Of a stretch of DNA of 64,000 nt, positions 47,880 through 58,124 are shown in pieces. The notes below the pieces were generated by a model. The model had not been told where the DNA came from, did no database searches, and saw nothing but the letters and a program-made list of their open reading frames with translations. A program made the position numbers and the translations under genes. How positions within the stretch are numbered: position 1 is the first letter of the stretch; every line of letters begins with the position of its first letter. The stretch is from Xenoacremonium recifei (lineage: Eukaryota; Ascomycota; Sordariomycetes; Hypocreales; Nectriaceae), in assembly GCA_012184525.1 (NCBI GenBank), contig WOFQ01000041.1:124001-188000 (forward strand), read 5' to 3'.

Positions 47880-49136
47880 CTAATCTTTCCCAACCATTTC
47901 CTCTGGCCACTGCAGCCATCTCTCCCAACCCTGACCTAGAGTTGTGCCAATGCCTGTTAATAGTCGAGTCCCCAAGGGTCCGAAAATCCAATGCTGTCGA
48001 CACCAGTGTAGCAAGACCGAGAAATATGCCAGCACAATTAATGCTTCTGGTCTCTTCTTGACTATCAGATCGAGAAGTTTGGGAGAAATAATCAACGGCC
48101 AAGTAAAGGTCATCATGAGGCTCTCACCCTTGGCGTTTTCAAGACCCTCCTTCTCATATATATCAAAGACTGACTGTAGACTTTCAAGCGCGTTACAACA
48201 CGCAGATTTCTGGGAGTCGTCCATCCCGAGGCTTTGAACAATTAGAGTCTTCACTTCGGACGTGTGTAAGCCGGTTCCAGCCCTATCTGCACGCTCTCGG
48301 CCATCGTGCATCAGATCTCCAATGTCGGATTTTAGAAGAAACTCCCATGTTCCGGACATCACTGTGCGCACGCCTCGATATAGTTGCATCTGATAGAGAA
48401 ATCGGTTCAAGATATGTTCTTCCTTCTCAATTGTAGCAATATCTGAGAGTAAGTGAATACCAACAAGCCAGCTGAAAAATAGAAGCGTTATACAATTCTC
48501 TTGCCCCGGCTTGATTTCTTGCTGTGTGAATAAAGCTAGAGCATGTGCTTGTAGTTGCTGAGCGTGATAGAAATAAAATTCACTTTGCTCTGGTCTTGAA
48601 ACAGCAAGATGTCGCGCAGAGAAAGCTAGCACCTCGTTCAAGAGGAAGTCGGAGGTCAAGGCCCGCTCTATTATCGTAGAGGGCGTGAAGACTGAATCTC
48701 GAAAGGACGGAGGGATCATATCCAATTTACCCTGGGTGAAGTGGTACAGAAGTTCGGCTTGTACCAGGCTGGCGGGGGGCGAGTTTAACGCTGGGACTAC
48801 AATTTCCGTCCCAGGGCTGACAGCAGATGAACTTGATGCGGGAGATTGTGAAGGAAAAGCTGATGTTGGTGAGGATGCTCTCTGGCTGCCGCTTCTGCTG
48901 GTCAGGCGCACAGCGGGCGGAAAGCCAGCTGTGGTTGATACGTAAGAACAGTCTCTCTGGACGATTGAGCAGTTGCCACATATCGGGCGTGTTTCATCGC
49001 ACTTTCGTAATTAGCAAGCGTAGAGCGTGGATGGGGAGCCTAAGTTGGTGGGTGCAGGGGAAGGTACCTTGATATGGCGTTTTTTGCATTGAACACATCC
49101 GTGCCGTGATTTCTTGTGGCCACGTCGCGTCGACAT
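47880..49136 (-). CDS. Zn2Cys6 transcription factor, probable cluster regulator
   Basis: Nuclear regulator of 396 residues. Exon 1 is 49068-49136 and exon 2 is 47880-49001. Splicing out 49002-49067 completes the zinc cluster Cys14, 17, 24, 31, 34, 41 (C-x2-C-x6-C-x6-C-x2-C-x6-C); the intron falls just before Cys24. A Ser/Pro-rich linker covers about 55-90. The rest is a helical fungal_trans_2-like domain (LLYHFTQGKL, LLNEVLAFSARHLA, LLFFSWLVGIHLL) as in short sterol-regulator-type factors. Placement between the dehydrogenase and the hydrolase makes it the natural regulator of the PKS/NRPS genes. A candidate operator is noted at 40721. DNA binding to it is untested. Confidence 0.88.
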
Positions 49137-49539
49137 TATTGAATGACCGCTCGAATAGAGGAAGAAACCGAGTGATCAGACAACAAAAATCTGGCCACAG
49201 AGAATCGCGAGAGTACGAGGAAACGAGGACTTGGTAGCAGCGGGACGGCCTCAACCCGCGTACGTCTTAGCTGCCCACATTCCGATATTATAGCCAATGG
49301 CATAAGCTTGAATACGCGGACTTCAAGAGGGGTCCATGAAAGCTGTGTGAACATCCAATTGACTACCGTTAAATACGTGGAGCCCATTGGGGAGAATGCA
49401 CTAGCTTAACAAGGGAGAGGGCTGGGGACATTTTCACAGCTACGAACTGCATCTCCGATCATGGGCATCAGTCACATTGTCACTTTGTTGCAGCATTTAT
49501 TTTTCACTACTCCGTTCTTGTGGCCACTCAGCGTTCGCC
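49137..49539. other. Promoter region of the cluster regulator
   Basis: Upstream of the Zn2Cys6 gene. No other gene or clear operator is seen before the RTA1-like remnant begins. Confidence 0.45.
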
Positions 49540-49795
49540 ATCATGGCCCAGCTACTATCATACAAAGGAGGGTGGTTACTATCAAGAGACGGCCTATCTT
49601 TCACGGTTCAAGGCGGAGCAGCTGGCCTGATGACTACCGGAAGCCACGCGCCGATGGGCCAGAATATTGTCGAGTCTGGATAGATAATCCACATCCTCCT
49701 ATCCGGGTTCTTCATCCTCACTGCTGTGCTGTTTCAAATGCTCATACAAAGATTTTCCACTTCATTGGAGCCAGGCGAAGGAGATTGTTTTAGTA
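49540..49795 (+). pseudogene. Remnant of an RTA1-family membrane protein gene
   Basis: RTA1-like proteins are seven-helix fungal membrane proteins linked to lipid translocation and drug resistance. From the ATG at 49543 one frame reads DGLSFTVQGGAAG and then MGQNIVESG. It is cut by a TAG at about 49681-49683 and continues in the same frame as IIHILLSGFFILTAVLF. These match the family's conserved helix 5-6 region, a GGG-rich helix then a GQ-II-GL helix. A second frame supplies a basic GARRRRLF end, suggesting a frameshift as well. Only some 85 codons of a usual 280-340 are left, with no earlier or later helices, so it is a decayed fragment. The family call is from memory of its motifs. Confidence 0.6.
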
Positions 49796-49935
49796 CGTTC
49801 AAATAACTAATTTCCCCTTATAATGACGGGTATGAGAAATAAGAACAAACAGGGCCGTGAAAATTGTTTCATTATCTGGAAAAGAATCTGAAAGATGTGG
49901 TCCTGCGCCAGTGCCATCATTGTATCCGCCGCAAT

Positions 49936-51226
49936 CTAGATACCGTGTGCTTGCTTCAGTATTTGAATACAGTCCTCCTCGTAGTCAATTGCTTGTTGCA
50001 AAATTGCAGTCATGTGCATAAAAGGGTGTGGAACACCAGGATACCTTCGAAAGGTAACTTTGATACCTGCTTCTATTAATTTGAAGCCGTATGCTTCGCC
50101 CTCGTCCCTAAGGGGATCGCATTCAGCGGTAGCGATAAACGTGTGACATAAACCCATGAAATTCGGAGCCTTGAGAGGAGAAAACCAGAAGGAAGGCATA
50201 GCTTGTCTGAGCTTCGGCATCAAATCAGTTGGGTAGACATATTGGTGAAAGAATCTTATACGTTCCCAGTCGAGCATTGGTGCTTTAGAAAACTCGGAAA
50301 AGGACCCGAATGGCGAGTCTCCGGGAGATTCATACTCGAAATGTTCTGCCATCGGTGGAACTGCGAGAATGGCCAACTTCAGTGGCAATCCTTCATCCCT
50401 CGCGCGATGTTGTAAGACGGCGGCAAAATGTGCACCGGCTGAAATGCCGCCGATGGAAATAGAGTCCTGCATCACGTTCAATTTCTGGGCATTACTGCGT
50501 ACCTGTGAATAGTAAGCAGAAAGGCTTTCCCGGAGGGCGTAGTCATACTAACCCACAATAATGAAGACCATGCATCTTCCACGTTTTGGCCGAATTTCAC
50601 ATCTTGAGGCAAATTAGTCGCTGATCTGATTTTCGCTTATGGAACGACTTTTTAGGCCACAGAATTAGGCATGGAGCACAGAAAGCTACCGTACTCACCA
50701 GGGCAGAGTCGATAGTCAACATCAATAATCACTAGTGCGAGGGTATCCCGCATGTGTAAGCACCATCCAGCATCATTATCGAGATTTCCAAATACCCAAC
50801 CGCCGCCTATCATGATCGTATCAGTCAGCGTCGGTCTCTAAGTCAAAGTTTGTTCTATAGGTAGGGGTTGGACGACTAGAAAGTGGTGAGGTTATACGGC
50901 TGGTGGACAGGCATAGACCTACCATGGAAGTTCACGTGCACAGGGTAAGGGCCTGGACCAAACCTCGTCGGGTCAGGGTGATACGATCGAACCGTTATAC
51001 TTTCAGAGTCCGTTATCTCCACGTTCCAATCCTGTACTCGCTCGCAGCCCCTTTCAAGGGCGTTCAATGCCCATTTTGCGGCGAATTTGTGAGGGTCTCT
51101 GCGAACTTCCTCCAAGGGAATGCGATGAGTTGGTCTTTTAGTGGCGAGTTCCTCCTCGTAATACTTGACGAACACAGGGTCAAGTTTCGGGTGGATACTT
51201 GGATCAATACTCTGCGCGTGAGACAT
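49936..51226 (-). CDS. HSL-type alpha/beta hydrolase
   Basis: Serine esterase/lipase of the hormone-sensitive-lipase group. Exons 50923-51226, 50699-50806, 50553-50620 and 49936-50502 give 348 residues. An acceptor 15 nt earlier (exon 3 from 50635) would give 353 and is equally in phase. The oxyanion motif HGGGW is formed across the first intron near residue 101. GISAG near residue 176 holds the nucleophile; the usual Asp before Ser is Ile. ECDPLRDEG supplies the catalytic Asp and GVPHPFM the His. No signal peptide is seen. As the PKS and NRPS lack a thioesterase, this enzyme is a candidate for product release, ester cleavage or trans-acylation in the cluster. It could equally be a detoxifying esterase. 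Confidence 0.87.
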
Positions 51227-51786
51227 CTTCCTCGAACAAGGTCAGCGATTAGTCAATCTTGATTCAAACTTAGTCAAGAGACTTGCCTTGCATCCAAGCA
51301 GTCCTAAAGTAATCTCGATCGACGTGGCAGTTCCTTATCCTCGAAGGTCTGTGTTCTTGTCGGCCGGAGTCTTGGTTCCGCCTTTCCCAAAACTTTTGGA
51401 TCCGAATGCTGTCGGCATGTACCAATCCCGCAAAGGTTCCCGCAAACAGGCCTCTCTCGAAGAAGTTTTACCATTTTCTACATGTGACGATGCTGTTTCG
51501 GAAAACTGGTGGGGAACCTCGAGGACAATCAACGGAAAATGTAGACATTGGTCACCCCGGAAAACGTGTGGAGATGCCCAAAGCCATCAGATGCACCTAT
51601 TCCGAGAACCTGGGGTAAAATGCGGGGGAAAGCGCAGGTACGTTCTACGTGGACGTCATTTATTACACCATACAGAGTATATAAGTTTGTCCAACCTCTG
51701 GCTGGGTGCCCTCCGATCCTTAAACTATCAACCTATGTTTTCATTGTCAATTGTAACTCTCCACTCTCGATACTTTCAACACAGCC
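51227..51786. other. Divergent promoter region hydrolase / permease
   Basis: The 560 bp between two outward-pointing starts, with no coding structure. It is a possible border between the biosynthetic cluster and the hydroxy-acid gene group. Sequence before 51787 contains pyrimidine-rich tracts. Confidence 0.45.
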
Positions 51787-53562
51787 ATGACCGAGACAAA
51801 GCGAGTCAATTCCATTGACATGGCGGAAAATGGCAGGCCTGAAGTTGAGCATGATGAAACTGCCAACATGAAGGATGTGCCGGGACACGTCCATGTGATT
51901 AGACAAGAAGGAGATCCAAAGATCGTCAAAAGCTTTCTTAGAAAATGTGACTGGAGGCTGATTCCCGCTCTCACGGTAACATATCTCTTCAAGTAAGACG
52001 GTGCTCTAGCTTTTTCGACTTGACTCCTAACTTTGCGACATAGCTCCTTGGATCGTGCCAACCTCGGAAACGCCAAAACAGACGGCCTAGAAGACGATTT
52101 AGGCATGAAAGGAAACCAGTACAACTTGGTTATGACCTTCTACTATTTGCCCTTCGTCCTCTTCGGCCCCTTTGGAGCCCTGGTGTCTCGATTAATTACA
52201 GCAAAATATGGCATCATGGGTATGATGGTTCTCTTTGGAATCTGCTCTTTGTCTACAGCTTTTGTCACCAATTATTCAGGGCTCTTCGCCTGCCGATTTC
52301 TTCTTGGAATCTTTGAAGCAGGATTTCTTCCATCGTGGGTTCTCACCTATTACATCTGCTTTAGACGTCGTTTTCGGCTAATATGGTTTTAAATTAAGAG
52401 TTGTTGTTTATATGTCATCCTTCTGGACTCGTGCCGATATCGCTAGCCGTATTGGGGTCTTCTTCGCATCCAACGTTATTGCTTCAGCCTTCGGAGGCCT
52501 CCTAGCATATGGAACGTTCCAAATTCACCATACTCAGCTTCATGATTGGTCGTTTCTATTTATTATTGAAGGGTCCCTTACCATCTTCCTTGGTGTAGTG
52601 ATTGGTATTCTATTACCAAGGAACCTAGAAACTGCTAGCTTCTTAACACAAGAAGAAAAAGAGGCTGGCATCGCTCGCCAACTTGCTGATTCTGTCGATG
52701 AAGTAGGAGGAAGCTTCAAATGGTCTGAAGCCCTTTTGGAGATGAAAAGCTGGCATACATATGTCCGCGGTATCATCGGAATAACATTTGCCATTCCCAT
52801 GGCTTCAAATAATAACTTCCTTGCTCCTATGGTTGCAAGGCTTGGATACGGCGCCGCGAAGACAAACCTGGTATGTCATGATGTTCTCCTTTTTCAACGC
52901 AGAACTATATCACAGATAGAATTGACATTTGTTCACCTATGTAGTATACCGTTGCACCGGCGTGTACAGCCGCTGTTTTTCTTGTCGTGTGTTGTTTCTC
53001 TTCCGACCGTCTTAGAGAGCGTGGATTTCACATAGTTGCAATCCTATCACTTACGGTGGCTGGCTATATTATCCTCCTAGTGATAAGCGAAGACGATTTC
53101 GCGTTGAGCTATTTTGCACTTTTCCTCACCACGGCAGGTGTAAGTAGTCAGCATCCGGTTTCCTCTAATTCTGAGCTGACAGTGACGTTTCCCACTCAGG
53201 CTTATCCCATTTCTCCCCTTTTCTCTGCTTGGTGCATTTCCAACCTCCCCAACATGAATTCACGAGCTTTTACTATGGGAATTCTCATCCCATTTTCCAA
53301 TTTATCGGGTCTTGTCGCGAGCAATATCTTTATTCATAATGAAGCTCCAAGGTATATCACAGCCCTTAGGACAAACCTTGCTTCCGCGTGTGTCTGCTTC
53401 AGCGTATCACTGGCTTATACGCTGTGGATGAGATGGGAGAACAAACGTCGGGATAGAGAATACGGACGGGTTACAACCACAGACATTCACGGACACCAGG
53501 AAGAGTACATTACTAGTGGTGTTATGAGTGCAGCCGATCCTCGATTCCGATTCATGGCTTGA
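51787..53562 (+). CDS. MFS transporter, Dal5-like anion:cation symporter family
   Basis: Twelve-helix permease of the ACS group importing small organic anions. Exons 51787-51992, 52044-52334, 52399-52870, 52945-53139 and 53200-53562 give 508 residues with all phases agreeing. The first helix carries SLDRANLGNAK, the textbook Dal5-family motif (LDRxNxGNA). CRFLLGIFEAGFLPS is the helix 4 motif and SSFWTRADIASRIG the loop 4-5 motif. LLPRNLETASFLTQEEK follows helix 6 and LPNMNSRAFTMGILIPFSN is in helix 10. It could export a cluster product. The ACS family, however, normally imports, and its right-hand neighbours handle hydroxy acids, so uptake of such an acid is more likely. Confidence 0.9.
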
Positions 53563-53900
53563 ATAATTCATTTCTAATCTATGGGTATCTTAACTAGTTC
53601 AGGCCATTGTATTCCATAGACTATGATGGAGATAGCCACGGGTTCTTATTTCTAGTAAGCTGGTATCATGTTGAGACGTATCATCTAATTCCGGACCTTG
53701 AAATGGAATGTCCTCAGAATGACGGACCGCCTTCATTTGATATCAGGGCCATCGGGCTCAAGCTTTTACAGTTAAATACGACTATTGTAACAAAAATGAG
53801 GAGCAAAACACAAGACTTATTTATTGTAGTTTATTTCCATTCACGAAATCATTTCGTTAAACCAAGGGTGGCTAAATGTGTCTGTAACTCGTCTGTAAAA
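53563..53900. other. Convergent 3' intergenic region
   Basis: The 338 bp between the permease stop and the dehydrogenase stop, AT-rich near 53760-53850. Nothing but probable 3' ends. Confidence 0.45.
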
Positions 53901-55136
53901 TCACAAAAAGGACATTTGCTTCTGTTCGGGGATAATGCTGAGAAGCTTCGACCTTGAAAGAGCAGATTGCACGTTTTGAATAGCCGCATCTTCCATTTTT
54001 GTTCCTGCCTCTTTCGTTAAAGTTCCTATATGTGGAACAAGCAGAACATCCGGGTTCTTCATTAGACCTGGATGTATCTCTGGTTCATTCTCGAAGACAT
54101 CAAGCCCTGCACTAGCAACCTTGCCGCTTGACAGTGCTTTGACAAGCGCCTCTTCGTCTATAATGGCTCCTCGAGCTGTATTGACAACAATGACCCCAGA
54201 CTTCATCAAGTCGAACTGGGGCGTGGAAATGAAGTGATGAGTTTGAGCCTTACATTGGAGCGTTATTTAGATTATTGAGTTCTCACAGGAAAGACAATAA
54301 AAAAGGTGACTTACGTTCAATGGCAAATGAACGCTGAGCACATCACTACCTTTAAGTAATGTCTTGAGACTCACATACTCAGCTCCATTTTCCAGTTCCG
54401 GGCTAAGTCGCGAGCGATTATGGTACCAGATGATCATTCCAAATGCACGGGCTTTACGAGCCACGTTACATCCAATGCCGCCCATCCCGAGAATACCCAG
54501 GATCTTCCCTTGCGGATCATTTCCAAGTGTCACTGGAGTTCGTCCGCGCCACTGTCCTGCTCTTAGAGCATGCATAAACTTGGGAACTTTGCGCAATGCA
54601 CCCAAAATCAGCCAAATTGCCATGTCTGCTGTAGCATCCTCCACGGCCTCAGGAGTATTTGAAACTTGTATTCTAAGCGCTGAACATGCGGAGACATCGA
54701 CTTCGTCATATCCAGCACCTGGTTAGGTTAGGACAACATTTGCGGAAGGAAGAAGATACGGCACGCAGAAATTCATCTCTCGGAAAGGTGTTCAGAAGTT
54801 GGGGGGAGCTAACCATACTGGCAGATAAACCTTAAACTTGTAGGCATGGCTTCGAGTAGTTCTTTGTCTATTCGACCAGTCTTTGAGAACGATCTGTTCG
54901 TTCTGTACACGGTCGTTACGCCATTGAGAGCCCCAGACTTAGCTTCCCGAAGGAACTCTTCACGGCAAGTCGAATTGGGACGAACAACGTCAGCATTTTT
55001 GCATATACTTGACCATGATTCATTTGCACTTTGGTGTGTGAACTTGTCAGAATGGAGCGTGTCACGGTATTAGATAGAGTACTCACTGGATAATATCACC
55101 CAACAACAAGACCTTCGGTTTCTGTATCGCAGCCAT
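53901..55136 (-). CDS. D-isomer-specific 2-hydroxyacid dehydrogenase (glyoxylate/hydroxypyruvate reductase type)
   Basis: NAD(P)-dependent enzyme interconverting a 2-keto acid and a D-2-hydroxy acid. Exons 55087-55136, 54814-55028, 54315-54718 and 53901-54248 give 338 residues, the usual length. Family motifs: QYGAGYDEVDV near 88, NTPEAVEDATADMA near 108, cofactor loop GMGGIGCNVA near 168, VNTARGAIIDE near 243 (catalytic Arg), ENEPEIHPG (Glu) and VPHIGT near 293 (His). It is tandem with the class II aldolase gene on the same strand, 515 bp apart, and converges with the permease. The probable pathway is oxidation or reduction of a hydroxy acid. It could also supply a D-hydroxy acid to a synthetase, but the NRPS A domain has the Asp typical of amino-acid substrates. 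Confidence 0.92.
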
Positions 55137-55650
55137 GACTGTGAGACAACCTCCTTGTCGAGTCAAATGAAGCCGCGTTAGCTGCCGTCTGCGTCCAGAT
55201 CGGGCACTCTTGCCGCATGACTTATAGACTGTAGGGTTACTTCGACCCAGAGACCCCGCCAGAAAGTAACGGCGAGCACCGGAAATCGATGCCCCCCACA
55301 CGAATTCCGTGAATCCTTCAAGCCGGCTACATGTACCCGAGACCAGATGGAGGGGTAAGTCTCACGAACACTTTGGTGTTTGGAAATGTAGTAGTCTGTA
55401 GAAAGTACCGATGTCGATGATCATAGTCACACGATATATTTATTACCCAAATTGGCCAGTGATGATGAATTTGATCAACACCAAATACATTGATTTAGGA
55501 AATATCTAGGATATAGTAGGTGACCCTGCAACAAATAATGTCGCATCACGATAGTGGCTACAAAAAGCGAAGTAGTAGTACCATCCTTCTTACCCTGAGA
55601 CTTTACGCAATTAGGATCCTCCGAGGTCTCCCAACTGAACTCCGGAGGCT
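55137..55650. other. Intergenic gap
   Basis: The 514 bp between tandem minus-strand genes, AT-rich near 55400-55560. Presumed dehydrogenase promoter and aldolase 3' end. Confidence 0.45.
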
Positions 55651-56689
55651 TCAAGCCAGGAAGCTACCGCCAGTCTTCGCCAGTTGTTCATCATAGTACG
55701 GTTGAAAAGCCAGCCAGCCTTTATCAGGACCACCGACATTGACTCTGCAGTACTCTGCCTCCTCATCACTGATAACAATCTTCCTTGAACCAGATCCTGC
55801 GGCGGCTGCGTCAGCCAAAAGCTGCGCATGGCAGGTCTTGTCCAGGCTGATAAACTATGGACAGATTTATTAGTGATTCATTCCATCAAGTTAGAGGTCC
55901 AATCCATCGCAAACATACCCAGAAGGCAGCCTCATCAATTGACTGTCCAACAGTGAGGAGTCCGTGGTTCTGAAGAATCACCGCCTTACAAGATCCAAGA
56001 CTCTGGGCAATGCGTCTCCCTTCCTCCTTGTCCACTACAACCCCGCCAAAGTTATCATAGACCGCATGGTCTTTGTAAAAACGGAGGGAGTCCTGCGTAA
56101 TCATCTCTAACTTTCGCCCAAAACACGAAAAGGCCTTGCCATAAACGCTGTGCGCATGACAGGCTGCATTTACGTCAGGTCGGGCCTTATGAATTGCTGA
56201 GTGAATGGTAAATGCAGCTGCGTTGATGGGTTGATCTCCTTCAACGATGAGCCCGTCCTCGTCCACGAGGATCAAGTCAGAAACCTTGATCTGGGAGAAA
56301 TGCATTGACAACGGGTTCAGCCCTGTTATAATACAGTTAGTTGATTTCTCTTAAATCTTACATACTGCAGGGAAAGTCGGGTTTTTACAGAAATGATCCG
56401 TAAGAATAGGGTCGCGGACAGAGATGTGACCAGCGACACCTTCATCAAATCCACGGTCGGCGAAGACCCGAAATGCTGCGGCAAGATGCTGCTTTCTGTA
56501 GAGACGTTCCTCCACCGGGGTGTTAAATTTGGGATAAGACCGGATCCTCAAAGCTCGCCCGTCTTTGGCCCTATCCATGGGATCAATCTGCCCAACATCT
56601 GCCCTCTTTTTTGATTGACCGCTGTTGGAAAGTTTTTGAGCGGGCATGGTGCAAGCCTGCTCTGGAGCTTGAATTGCGGATGGTGCCAT
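55651..56689 (-). CDS. Class II aldolase/adducin family protein
   Basis: Zinc-dependent aldolase fold enzyme (L-fuculose-1-phosphate aldolase group). Exons 56362-56689, 55919-56322 and 55651-55854 give 311 residues. EGVAGHISVRDP near residue 85 is the substrate loop. Splicing at GTAAGA forms WLNPLSMHFSQIKVSDL, the usual family block. The zinc ligands are in HAHSVYGKAFS near residue 160 and in QNHGLLTVG near 230. Fungal members of this long type are often annotated as meiotically up-regulated or hypothetical, with unknown substrate. The first 55 residues (Ala/Gln/Lys-rich) look disordered. It sits with the hydroxyacid dehydrogenase and the FMN oxidase, which fits breakdown of a hydroxy or aldonic acid. 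Confidence 0.88.
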
Positions 56690-58124
56690 CTTGACAGCGT
56701 ACGATTTGGCAATAAACGTATGGTTGATTTGCGACTAGAAGCAAATGTAAGAGTAACCCTGTGTAGAGGCTTTAACTAACGGCGGATGGCGAAATATCAC
56801 ACATACATTGATCGATAAGACTTCTTAACCACAATCATATAGTTCCGGGCCTGAGAACCGCCGTTTGATGCAACAGCATAAAAACACGTCATCATAATAT
56901 TACGAACTAAGGTCCGCGAAAGTCAATTGGTTCGGATTCTGTGACGGAAATGTAGTGGATCCTTGCGTTGTGAATTCCGTCACCAGGTAGCATAGGATCG
57001 CCATGTTTTGATGCTGTTTTCCGTTGTGACTTTGTATCGTACATCTGAGATGAAGCCGTGATAACCTGCTTTTCTGGTCAGCTGGCATCCTAGGAATTGC
57101 ATTTGATAGCTCTTATGGATCCATCTCTCTCTCCAGAAAGCTCTATTGTTCACCCTCCCTCATAGGCGAGCACACATTAACTGTCTAATAAAGGTTTCAC
57201 GTTGGCGCTCTTGATTAGTTAGATGGCGCTAGCGGTTAGTGTGACTGAGATGTGGTCCGTATTAGCTTCGCTTCTTTCCATTGAATTGGCAATAGTTGGC
57301 GCTTTGCTTGATGATAACCTTCTACATCAATCCTACCGAGACACTCATCTTGTCTCGTCGGTCATTAATTTTTGCTATGGCGAAGGTTAATACATTTAGG
57401 TCACGCTCTTCTATGTTGAACGCTAACATGATTCTGATTCCTATGTGAACCTGATTCTCTCCCTCGATACGATTGAGTGTCCCTACCCTAGAGAACATTA
57501 GCGAACAAAGTCTGCTGTCAGCAGTGCGGCCACCAAAATCAAGCACACAACACGAGAAAGGGATTGACAAAAACTAAAGTTTCGTAGGAATTCCATTTCT
57601 ACGTTTGAACGGTTTCAAATTCATGAACCTTGCTTTTTATGCTCACGTCATAAAACTCTCAACGGGGCTGAGACAACAAAACAAGAGACCGCAAATTCTC
57701 CCAAATATCACATCGCAATACACTCTATGGGCATATATAGTAGCAAAAAGAAAACAATCTTGATATGGCCTAAGTAAACCGCGGATTCTTTTCCTTTTGT
57801 AAATATTATTCCACGAAACAGTTTCCAAGTCATATTTCGGCTTGATTAGAATCTTGACGGATAATACTGGCTGCATCATTAGACACTAAAACGTTTAGTG
57901 GCTAGCACCAAAATTTAGGTACCTTTTACAGGTGATAAAACGGAAGGGTCGTCAACCCCGCATTTTGCTGTCTTCCCCTTCTACCCGATATCCGATCCTG
58001 GATTAAATCATGACCCTTCAACACTCAGGACCTGCGGTGAATTTCGAATTTTCTCATCCTTGACCGTCTTTTTAAGAGATTAATTGGGTTTGAGTATCCA
58101 AGTATTTCTCGCCCAAGCCCAAAA
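56690..58124. other. Long AT-rich gap
   Basis: 1.4 kb between divergent starts (aldolase and regulator). AT-rich over 57200-57900. I see no coding frame with motifs and no RNA gene. It likely contains both promoters. Confidence 0.5.

Noticed and set aside
53901..55136. D-hydroxyacid dehydrogenase as precursor supplier for the NRPS (as in depsipeptide pathways)
   Set aside because: The A domain keeps the Asp typical of amino-acid substrates, and the gene sits nearer to catabolic neighbours. Not excluded, but not supported.
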